Assembly: GCA_023253495.1 (NCBI GenBank)
Contig: JALRGF010000110.1
Coordinates: 1-6,248, forward strand
Direction: 5' to 3'
Length of the DNA stretch: 6,248 nucleotides
Source of the DNA: Verrucomicrobiales bacterium
Lineage (GTDB): Bacteria; Verrucomicrobiota; Verrucomicrobiia; Verrucomicrobiales; V1-33
The position numbers and the translations under genes are program-made. Positions 1 to 5,032 of the stretch are shown in pieces (the first letter of the stretch is position 1; each line of letters begins with the position of its first letter). The notes below the pieces were generated by a model. It saw nothing but the letters and a program-made list of their open reading frames with translations. It ran no database searches and had not been told where the DNA came from.

Positions 1-180
1 ATGGGCGGCATCGAGCCACGTCGACAGGGACGCGCCCGCGACCAGGTGCGGTTCCAGGCGCTCGCGCGCGTGCGAAAGGGTCGTCGTGACCGCCGACTCG
101 TCCGCCAGCAGCACATCCGCGCGCGACTCCTGGATGAGCGCAAGCTGGCCGAGCACGGCTTCGTCGAGCAGGCGGCATCC
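1..180 (-). CDS. Partial reading frame of unknown function, 3' end beyond window
   Basis: This frame is open from the left edge of the window up to an in-frame TGA at 181-183, giving 60 visible residues. The third codon positions are strongly G/C, and the translation is balanced and helix-like (for example LLDEAVLGQLALIQ, then LLADESAV, then RLEPHLVAGASLSTWLDAAH). That suggests real coding on the minus strand rather than a shadow. No ATG occurs in frame; the only plausible start is GTG at 156, with no Shine-Dalgarno sequence. It may therefore be the internal part of a gene whose 5' end was lost or rearranged where the IS-like fragment (210-338, another frame) now abuts it. I do not recognise the family. 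It could be the middle of a larger protein that continues left of the window, or a decayed pseudogene. Confidence 0.35.
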
Positions 181-209
181 TCATTCGATCCTTTCGACAC
201 CGCCCCACA

Positions 210-338
210 GCGCCGCCGCCACAGCGACCGACTCCCAGCACCCACCCTGCGTTTCCGGCAAAAATCCGCCGTGTTCCCCTTCCAGTCCTTGTACTCGTCT
301 AACAACTGTCTCCGTTCCCGTTCAGTGTATCTCTTCAT
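210..338 (-). pseudogene. IS66-type TnpA-like helix-turn-helix fragment
   Basis: Reading from the ATG at 338, the first 43 residues match the pattern of IS66-family accessory protein TnpA. There is a charged start (MKRYTERERRQLLDEYKDWK), then an alanine/phenylalanine/cysteine segment (TADFCRKRRVG), then a terminal LWRRR. In TnpA these form a helix-turn-helix with a tryptophan-rich end. In intact IS66 elements TnpA is about 100 residues and is followed by TnpB and a large TnpC transposase. Here the frame loses protein-like character after the LWRRR, and the coding signal continues in a different frame beyond a stop at 181-183. I read this as a truncated insertion-sequence remnant. No TnpB or TnpC and no terminal inverted repeats are visible. 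The call rests on recalled family pattern; a non-transposon HTH protein is the main alternative. Confidence 0.45.
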
Positions 339-413
339 GCCCGCCAGTATCCCCGACCTCCTCGCGCCTCACCAGACGCGGTTGCTGACGGGCTTACATG
401 GATTCGTTGAGCC

Positions 414-1760
414 TCATGCACCCGCCTCCTTCTCCAGCTTAAGCAGGCGTTCCGACAAGTCCGCAGGTGCGACAAAGACCATTTGCTTGCCCTTCTTGCG
501 CTTCTCCAGCACTCCGCGCTCGCCGAGATCAAGCAGGTCGGTCCGGGCGGTTTGATACACCACATTGTGGCTCCTTTGATGGCTGGCGAAGGTGTAGCGC
601 TGGCCCGGATGTTTGAGGGCGTTGCGGATGATTTCCACCTGTCGATGATTGAACAAATCCAGCGCCCGCATGTGCGATTCCACATCCTTCAGTTCAGCCG
701 TTTTGCGCTCGATGTAAGTATGCAGCTCACGAATGGCCCGGCGGATCACCTGCGTCTGAGCAATGATGAAATACGTCAGGTCGTTGTCGTCCGTCTCCGT
801 GTAGAGAAATGACCGACCATACTTCCCCGGCGCTTTGCGCAGAATGTTGGAGACCGAGATGAACTCGAAGAGCCAGTAGCCGCTGTGCAGCATGGCCCAG
901 TAAAACAGCGCCCGCGCGGTGCGCCCATTGCCGTCCACGAAGGGGTGATCGTAAGCCAGCCAGAAGTGCAAGATGATCGCCCGCACTGCCGGATGCACGA
1001 AATAGCTGGGCGTTTCGCCATTGGCGAAAGCGCACATCGTCGCCATTCGCGCGCCCAATTCCTCCGCGGGCGGCGGATCGTGAAACACTTGGCCAAAGTC
1101 ATCACCGACAACACGCTTCTCATCCGCCCGGCGAAAGCGCCCCGCCGCGGTCGGATCATCCAGCGTCTTCTCCGTCACCAGCCGGTGAATCAGGAACACC
1201 AGCTCTGGCGACAGCGCCGATGCTTTCAGTTCCCGGATGCGCTGCATAGTCACGTAGTTGTTCAGGATCATCTGCTCACTGTTGTCGCGCGGCTTGCGGC
1301 CTGAACGGATCATCTCCTTCGCCACCTCCCGCGTCGTCACCGCGCCCTCGAGCTGGCTGGAAGTGATTGCCTCCTCCATCAGCGAACTCACTAGATACCG
1401 GTCGCGCGTCTGCGGGTTGGTGATGGGCTCCGGGATGCTCACCAGCCCCCCCGCGCCGAGATCGATCTGGTGTAGTTCCTCCATCACCAGCTCCGTCACG
1501 GCGAACTGGAACGTCCCCTGTGCCGTGTCCTTCAGCGGGATTGGCTTCAGCGCATCCATCCGGGAAAGCTTCTGCACCAGCCACCACTCCCGGTGGTTCA
1601 TCCCGTCTGGCGGTGAGTAACGGCGCAGCTTGTCCCAATGCAAGTAATGCCGTTGAGTCTTCGCCTCCTTCATCAACGAAAATAAGCGCATCATTCGCTC
1701 CGGCGGCTTTACTTCGGCCATCAGAACGTTCAGTTGGGGCGGTGTTTGCGGGATACGCAT
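414..1760 (-). CDS. Fic family AMP-transferase (class II, self-inhibited) with C-terminal winged helix
   Basis: Fic proteins transfer AMP (sometimes another nucleotide group) from ATP to a hydroxyl side chain of a target protein in the cytoplasm. The catalytic motif HPFVDGNGRTAR is at residues 272-283, with catalytic H272, metal-binding D276 and phosphate-binding N278/R280. The substrate-binding flap is near residues 250-260 (PSYFVHPAVR). An inhibitory motif of the (S/T)xxxE(G/N) type, SSQLEG, is at 134-139 with E138 expected to block ATP gamma-phosphate. Its N-terminal position marks class II, so no separate antitoxin is needed. Residues about 372-432 look like a winged helix-turn-helix, as in the Shewanella and Bacteroides Fic proteins of similar length, so the protein may bind DNA. 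The start ATG at 1760 follows a weak AAGAAG. All key residues are present, so it should be active. It is less GC-rich than the genes to its right and sits alone; a dyad immediately upstream suggests autoregulation. The target protein is unknown. Confidence 0.93.
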   Translation of the reverse strand: MRIPQTPPQLNVLMAEVKPPERMMRLFSLMKEAKTQRHYLHWDKLRRYSPPDGMNHREWWLVQKLSRMDALKPIPLKDTAQGTFQFAVTELVMEELHQIDLGAGGLVSIPEPITNPQTRDRYLVSSLMEEAITSSQLEGAVTTREVAKEMIRSGRKPRDNSEQMILNNYVTMQRIRELKASALSPELVFLIHRLVTEKTLDDPTAAGRFRRADEKRVVGDDFGQVFHDPPPAEELGARMATMCAFANGETPSYFVHPAVRAIILHFWLAYDHPFVDGNGRTARALFYWAMLHSGYWLFEFISVSNILRKAPGKYGRSFLYTETDDNDLTYFIIAQTQVIRRAIRELHTYIERKTAELKDVESHMRALDLFNHRQVEIIRNALKHPGQRYTFASHQRSHNVVYQTARTDLLDLGERGVLEKRKKGKQMVFVAPADLSERLLKLEKEAGA

Positions 1761-1776
1761 CGGCTTCTTGTCAATT

Positions 1777-1805
1777 TTCTACTAATTTGATTCAGATTAG
1801 TAGAA
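1777..1805. promoter_or_regulatory. 29-nt near-perfect palindrome upstream of fic gene, probable operator
   Basis: Two 14-nt arms flank a single central T at 1791: TTCTACTAATTTGA and TCAGATTAGTAGAA. Thirteen of the 14 positions pair; only 1787/1795 (T against G) fails. It lies 17 nt upstream of the Fic start codon. On the minus strand a weak promoter (TTGCAT at 1821-1816, 16 nt, TAATCT at 1799-1794) would place the -10 inside the palindrome, so a bound dimer would block transcription. The Fic protein's own winged helix is the obvious candidate binder. The palindrome is seen directly; the operator role and the binder are inference. Confidence 0.6.
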
Positions 1806-1827
1806 TGAATGGGATATGCAACTGATT

Positions 1828-1843
1828 ACTAAAACGTTTCAGT
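1828..1843. promoter_or_regulatory. Second dyad centred on AAACGTTT, possible second operator
   Basis: The 16-nt sequence ACTAAAACGTTTCAGT pairs at 7 of 8 positions around a perfect AAACGTTT core. Its ACTAA start resembles the ACTAAT half-site of the longer palindrome at 1777-1805, whose centre is about 44 nt away, or roughly four helical turns. It could be a second site for the same regulator, upstream of the candidate -35 of the Fic gene. It overlaps the stop codon of the small reading frame at 1839-1955. A short dyad can arise by chance, so this is a weaker call. Confidence 0.3.
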
Positions 1844-1955
1844 TTAGCAGTTCCGCATCCGCCAAGCTCCACTCCCCTCTCAGCAGCTTCGACAGCAGCG
1901 TTCGAGAACCAAAGAAGTGCACAGCAAGTGCCCAGCGACCATAATCAGCCCTCAT
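1839..1955 (-). CDS. Small 38-aa reading frame or gene remnant between tRNA-Arg and fic
   Basis: An ATG at 1955 opens a 38-residue frame ending in TGA at 1841-1839. Visible segments are RADYGRWALAVHFFGSRTLL and LLRGEWSLADAELLN: aromatic and leucine-rich with regular spacing, resembling the end of a folded protein rather than random translation. The frame is also open 5' of the ATG up to the tRNA (SSFFKEWQRTR). It may thus be the 3' stub of a longer gene whose upstream part was replaced when the tRNA side was joined. I do not recognise the family, and no Shine-Dalgarno sequence precedes the ATG. It lacks the (S/T)xxxE(G/N) motif expected of a Fic antitoxin, so I do not call it a partner of the Fic protein. 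It could also be chance. Confidence 0.3.
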   Translation of the reverse strand: MRADYGRWALAVHFFGSRTLLSKLLRGEWSLADAELLN

Positions 1956-1959
1956 TCGT

Positions 1960-1994
1960 GTGCGCTGCCACTCCTTAAAAAAGGAGGAGCGCAC
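1960..1994. repeat. Inverted repeat overlapping the 3' end of tRNA-Arg
   Basis: Outer arms GTGCGCT (1960-1966) and AGCGCAC (1988-1994) and inner arms CTCCTT (1971-1976) and AAGGAG (1981-1986) can fold into a 13-bp hairpin with a four-base loop and a small internal loop. On the tRNA strand it comes straight after the tRNA and reuses the last bases of its acceptor stem, so hairpin and mature tRNA fold exclude each other. The loop region carries six T on that strand, but no T-run follows the stem, so it is not a standard intrinsic terminator. It may act in 3' processing or transcription end. Confidence 0.45.
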
Positions 1995-2063
1995 CCATCA
2001 GGATTCGAACCTGAAACCTTCTGATCCGTAGTCAGATGCTCTAATCCGTTGAGCTATGGGTGC
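1990..2063 (-). tRNA. tRNA-Arg (anticodon ACG)
   Basis: The minus strand folds into a complete cloverleaf. The acceptor stem GCACCCA pairs with TGGGTGC. The D stem is GCTC/GAGC with loop AACGGATTA. The anticodon stem TCTGA/TCAGA has loop CTACGGA, giving anticodon ACG (read as ICG after deamination, for CGU/CGC/CGA). The variable loop is five bases (AGGTT), and the T arm is TCAGG-TTCGAAT-CCTGA. The discriminator is G at 1990 and CCA is not encoded, so it is added after transcription. It has its own likely promoter upstream and sits at the border between the GC-rich genes on its right and the Fic/IS segment on its 3' side, a position often used by integrating elements. Confidence 0.97.
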
Positions 2064-2104
2064 CGGAAAAGGCCGACCGGGGAAGGCTCTCCGGGCGGGC
2101 AGGA

Positions 2105-2132
2105 TGGGTAAACGCAGCTGGCGCGGTGTCAA
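2105..2132 (-). promoter_or_regulatory. Probable sigma70-type promoter of tRNA-Arg
   Basis: On the minus strand a perfect -35 box TTGACA (2132-2127) is followed after 16 nt by TACCCA (2110-2105) as a weak -10. Transcription would start near 2098, leaving a leader of about 35 nt before the tRNA at 2063. The exact -35 consensus in otherwise GC-rich sequence, just upstream of the tRNA, supports the call; the -10 is poor. Confidence 0.5.
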
Positions 2133-2175
2133 CTGCCGGTTGGGGATTCTTTGGATTTTCGGGGTGGCGCGGGGC

Positions 2176-2212
2176 AAAAAAACGCCCGGATTCCGTCAGG
2201 AATCCGGGCGTT
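2176..2212 (-). terminator. Strong rho-independent terminator of the DUF5069-like gene
   Basis: A perfect 14-bp stem (AACGCCCGGATTCC at 2181-2194 with GGAATCCGGGCGTT at 2199-2212) has a four-base loop. On the minus strand it runs into a tract of seven T (2182-2176). The first two T also belong to the stem end. It lies about 60 nt past the stop codon of the gene at 2272-2715 and should stop transcription before it reaches the tRNA. Confidence 0.93.
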
Positions 2213-2271
2213 GAGGGAAAGCAGGGGGCGGAGGCCACGCGGGGGGTGGGCGCGACCCGGCCTGCCGCTGA

Positions 2272-2715
2272 TCAGCCGAGGATGACTTCCTTGTGGAAGG
2301 AATGCCAGTCGTCGAGGTTGTTCAGATTGACGGCATCGAGGATTTTGCCTTCGTCCTTGATGTTGCTGGCGCCGAGGATCGCTTTGCGGGTGGCCTCGCT
2401 GTGGTGGTAGTTGGCGATGGCGCTGTTCAGTTTGTCGACGGCGGCCTGATCGAGTTTGCCGCCTTTCTGATCGAGCACCCAGGCTTCGAGTTCCGGGTAG
2501 GTCGGTTTTTTCGAGGCGATGAAAGCCGAGAAGGCGTCCTTGGAGATGCCGAGGCCGTCGAGGACCATCTGGTCGTAGCCGGCGCCGATGGCGGGGTAGT
2601 CGTCATGCAGTTTCCCGGCCGCGCCGAGGGACGCTTTTTGCCAGAGGCGGGGCAGGTGGAGAACGCCGAGGGGGCCGGCGATGCCGGAACTGATCACGGG
2701 AATGACTTTGCTCAT
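2272..2715 (-). CDS. DUF5069 domain-containing protein
   Basis: A 147-residue soluble protein with no signal peptide or membrane segment, so cytoplasmic. It has the layout I associate with DUF5069, a family common in Verrucomicrobiota and Planctomycetota. There is an N-terminal 'GVLHLPRLWQKASL' segment (residues 17-30), a central 'YDQMVLDGLGISKDAFSAF' segment (47-65), and a helix with PELEAWVL (74-81), followed by a helical tail. The biochemical role of the family is unknown. The start ATG at 2715 is preceded by a 30-nt leader without a single G (CCATCCACAACCAC... type) and no Shine-Dalgarno sequence, so initiation probably relies on an unstructured leader. It is a single-gene unit ending in a strong terminator, divergent from the lipoprotein gene. 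The domain assignment is by recalled pattern, not search. Confidence 0.75.
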   Translation of the reverse strand: MSKVIPVISSGIAGPLGVLHLPRLWQKASLGAAGKLHDDYPAIGAGYDQMVLDGLGISKDAFSAFIASKKPTYPELEAWVLDQKGGKLDQAAVDKLNSAIANYHHSEATRKAILGASNIKDEGKILDAVNLNNLDDWHSFHKEVILG

Positions 2716-2785
2716 GGTGGTGAGTGGTGGTGTGGTTGTGGATGGCGGCGGCGGGGCGGGCCCGGGCCGGGGGTTCTCTCCGGCG

Positions 2786-2831
2786 TTGCCGAAGCGAACT
2801 GCGCTCTATACTGAAATCGAATTCACGGCAA
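2786..2831. promoter_or_regulatory. Symmetric divergent promoter candidate
   Basis: Between the DUF5069-like gene and the lipoprotein gene, TTGCCG (2786-2791) and its reverse complement CGGCAA (2826-2831) sit exactly 15 nt on either side of a central TATA (2807-2810). Read rightward this gives -35 TTGCCG and -10 TATACT; read leftward, TTGCCG and TATAGA. One shared -10 could thus serve both genes. A spacing of 15 nt is shorter than the usual 17, which weakens the call. Rightward transcription would leave a leader of only about 15 nt before the ATG at 2835. Confidence 0.45.
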
Positions 2832-2834
2832 CCA

Positions 2835-3407
2835 ATGAAACGCATTTGCGAAATTCCGTCGTTCGTCGCGGCCACGGCCGCTCGGACGGTCCGTTGGGCT
2901 GGCCGGGCGCCAGTGGTGGCGGCGGCCGCGCTGGTCCTTGCCGGATGTGCGGGATATGAGCGCGAGTGGAAGCGCGGGTTGGCCGTTCCCCCGGTGGCTG
3001 GCGCGCGGGCGGCGGCGGCTGCGACTCCCGAGGGTGCGTGGACCGGGACCTGGACGAGTACGGGCACCGGTCATTCCGGCCGCCTGCGGTGCGTGATTAC
3101 CGTGGAGCCGGGCGGCTCCGGGGAGGAGGCGACATTTTCCTACCATGCGACCTGGGGGATTTTTTCCGGTGCTTTTCCGACGCGCCAGACGCTCCGGCGC
3201 GGTGCGGACGGCGGATTCCGATCGGCCGGCGTCTGGACGCTGCCGGCGTGGGCCGGCGGGCGGTACGAATACGACCTGACGCTCCGGGGAAACCGCCTGA
3301 CCGGCACGTGGAAGAGCGCGCATGAGTCCGGAACCATGGAAATGACGCGGGCGGTCCGGTCCGTCCGACGGGAAACCACCACCCCGGTCCCGGATGCGGC
3401 GCCTTGA
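2835..3407 (+). CDS. Putative lipoprotein of unknown function
   Basis: A 190-residue protein. After a basic N-terminus, a hydrophobic stretch (about 25-37) leads to the lipobox LAGC with C38 as the lipidated residue, so the mature protein is probably anchored to a membrane facing the periplasm. An alanine/proline linker (about 50-64) precedes a compact domain rich in W, G, T and beta-forming residues. GAWTGTWTSTGTG (68-79) near its start and LTGTWKSAHESGTMEMTR (155-172) near its end share a GTWxS pattern, suggesting a small beta-barrel closed by related first and last strands. The tail is short and rich in T and P. I chose the ATG at 2835 because it puts the signal peptide in the normal place; the frame is open further upstream to 2724 but that part is low-complexity. 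No Shine-Dalgarno sequence is seen. I do not recognise a family. Confidence 0.75.
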   Translation: MKRICEIPSFVAATAARTVRWAGRAPVVAAAALVLAGCAGYEREWKRGLAVPPVAGARAAAAATPEGAWTGTWTSTGTGHSGRLRCVITVEPGGSGEEATFSYHATWGIFSGAFPTRQTLRRGADGGFRSAGVWTLPAWAGGRYEYDLTLRGNRLTGTWKSAHESGTMEMTRAVRSVRRETTTPVPDAAP

Positions 3408-3518
3408 CGGCTCGCGGCACGGTGAAGACGGAGACGCCGGCCCGGGAAGACCCTTCCGCAACGGCCCGCGGTTCACGGACCGCCGTGGCCGGCGCCGGCG
3501 TGAACACGGTGCGGCCGC

Positions 3519-4985
3519 CTACTCCGCCGGGATTTCGTTCAGGGTGTAGTAGGCACTTTCGTGGAGCAGCGGCTCGCCGTCCGCGCTGCGCACGCCGGGC
3601 AGCGCGAAATGGTGCACGTGGCCGCGGGTCAGCTTGTCCACGCGCACGCGGGCCGACCGTCCGTCCGCCGCCACCTCGATGCCGGTGATGGCCGGGGCGT
3701 ACTCGTCGACTTCCGGGCTGCCGTAGTCGGCTTGGTAAATGTACGTCCATGCCTGCGCCTTCCAGTGGGCCGGATCGGCCAGCGAGGACGCATCGGCCGG
3801 CCGGGTGAAGGTGAATTCGAAGCCATCGGGACGGGCGCGCATCTCATGGATTTCAAATGGCACTTCGCCGCTCCACGTCACGCGTTCCAGGGAGAAGTCC
3901 TGGCCGCCGCGCGACCCCCACCCGCGCGCCGTGCCGCCGTAGATCATGACGCCATCCGGATCCATCCGCAGCGGCACACACCCGCTTTTGAACCCCTCGC
4001 GGAACATGATCGCGGCGCCCTGGTAGACGCCGTTGACTTTTTCCTGAAAAACCCGCACCACGTTGGAATAACACTGGTCGCCGACAAAGAGCTGCCCGGC
4101 AAACGGCCCGAATTTTCCGCCGCTGAGGTCGGCGGCAATGCCGCTGGAGGACGCCCCGAGGCGGCCGTGCGGCAGGATCACCGCCGGCGGGACCAGCTGG
4201 GGCACCCGCTGGCGCTCGATCACCATCCGGCTGTTCGAGTTCGGGGCAGGTGGCGCCTCACCGAGATTGGGCGCCAGCGCAAACCAGCGGTTGCCGTCCG
4301 GATGGCCGGCAAATCCCCCCGGTTTGAGCCATTTCAACGAACTCGACCCGTTCCACGGCCCCTGGTTGTCGGTGTAAAACATGTCGCCCGCCGCATTCGG
4401 CCCGATCCCTCCCGGACTGCGCACCCCGGAACCGGTCGGAATGATCTCTCCCTGCGGAGTGACCCGCAGGCACCAGCCGCGGAACGGCACATCCGACGAG
4501 AACGAGCCGGTCAGGCACAGCACCACCCAGATATTCCCCTCGCGGTCCGGCGGCGAGCCAAACGCGTATTCGTGGTAATCGCCCTTGATGCCCCAGCCGT
4601 CGGTCAGCGTCTCGAAGTCATCGGCACGACCGTCGCCATCGGTGTCGCGCAGGCGCTCGATGCCCGGACGATGCGTCACCGTCAGGCTGCCGTCCTCCGC
4701 GGCACTCAGCCCGAGGATTTCGTGGAGCCCGCTGGCGAAGAGCGACCATTGCGGATCCGGATCCGGGTCGTAGGCGCCCTCGACAATCCAGACCTCGCCG
4801 CGGCGGGTGCCGACGGCGAGGCGCCGGCCGGGCAGGAGGTCAATCCCCCCGGGTTCGATGACCGCGCCCTCGGGCATTTTCAGCGTGGTCAGGGGATAGT
4901 ATTTTTCCTCGCGCGCCGGATCCGCGGCAGCGGTGGCGCAGACGGCGAGAGCCAGAAAACCGGAGGTCAGGCGGGGCATCATCAT
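3519..4985 (-). CDS. Secreted beta-propeller protein, PQQ-dependent sugar dehydrogenase-like
   Basis: A 488-residue protein starting with a signal peptide (MMMPRLTSGFLALAVCATAAA), so periplasmic. The first 370 or so residues show the repeating GG(I/L), short strand and DxxGxxW/Y/F rhythm of a six-bladed propeller of the soluble glucose/sorbosone dehydrogenase superfamily. One repeat contains a calcium-type loop DTDGDGRADDFE (115-126) followed by HEYAFGSPPDREGNIWV (138-154), a pattern I recall from PVC proteins. Residues about 375-488 form a beta-rich C-terminal domain ending HVHHFALPGVRSADGEPLLH (456-475). The family may oxidise sugars or related alcohols using PQQ, but I cannot confirm cofactor residues and many members are untested. 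The gene follows the copper/PA14 gene after 47 nt, probably in one operon. The start is uncertain: GTG at 5024 is in frame and would add 13 residues; I prefer ATG 4985 for the signal peptide. Neither start has a Shine-Dalgarno sequence. Confidence 0.8.
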   Translation of the reverse strand: MMMPRLTSGFLALAVCATAAADPAREEKYYPLTTLKMPEGAVIEPGGIDLLPGRRLAVGTRRGEVWIVEGAYDPDPDPQWSLFASGLHEILGLSAAEDGSLTVTHRPGIERLRDTDGDGRADDFETLTDGWGIKGDYHEYAFGSPPDREGNIWVVLCLTGSFSSDVPFRGWCLRVTPQGEIIPTGSGVRSPGGIGPNAAGDMFYTDNQGPWNGSSSLKWLKPGGFAGHPDGNRWFALAPNLGEAPPAPNSNSRMVIERQRVPQLVPPAVILPHGRLGASSSGIAADLSGGKFGPFAGQLFVGDQCYSNVVRVFQEKVNGVYQGAAIMFREGFKSGCVPLRMDPDGVMIYGGTARGWGSRGGQDFSLERVTWSGEVPFEIHEMRARPDGFEFTFTRPADASSLADPAHWKAQAWTYIYQADYGSPEVDEYAPAITGIEVAADGRSARVRVDKLTRGHVHHFALPGVRSADGEPLLHESAYYTLNEIPAE

Positions 4986-5032
4986 GAAATGGCGGGCGGT
5001 TCGGGTGCGGAAATCAACGGACACGGAAAAAA

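Noticed and set aside
1..555. Plus-strand 184-aa open frame starting at position 1
   Set aside because: It overlaps the Fic 3' end and the minus-strand coding frames, its translation is rich in R, S and P, and it has no upstream context. It is an antisense shadow.
1839..1955. Small frame upstream of the Fic gene as a Fic antitoxin
   Set aside because: It has no (S/T)xxxE(G/N) inhibitory motif, and the Fic protein carries that motif itself at residues 134-139.
2293..2814. Plus-strand 173-aa open frame rich in V, G and E
   Set aside because: It is antisense to the DUF5069-like gene, which has a strong terminator and a recognisable family pattern.
3408..3518. Small dyads (GCGGT/ACCGC at 3468-3483 and the palindrome GCCGGCGCCGGC at 3488-3499) between the convergent genes as a terminator
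   Set aside because: The stems are short, no T-run follows on either strand, and such GC palindromes are common by chance in this composition.
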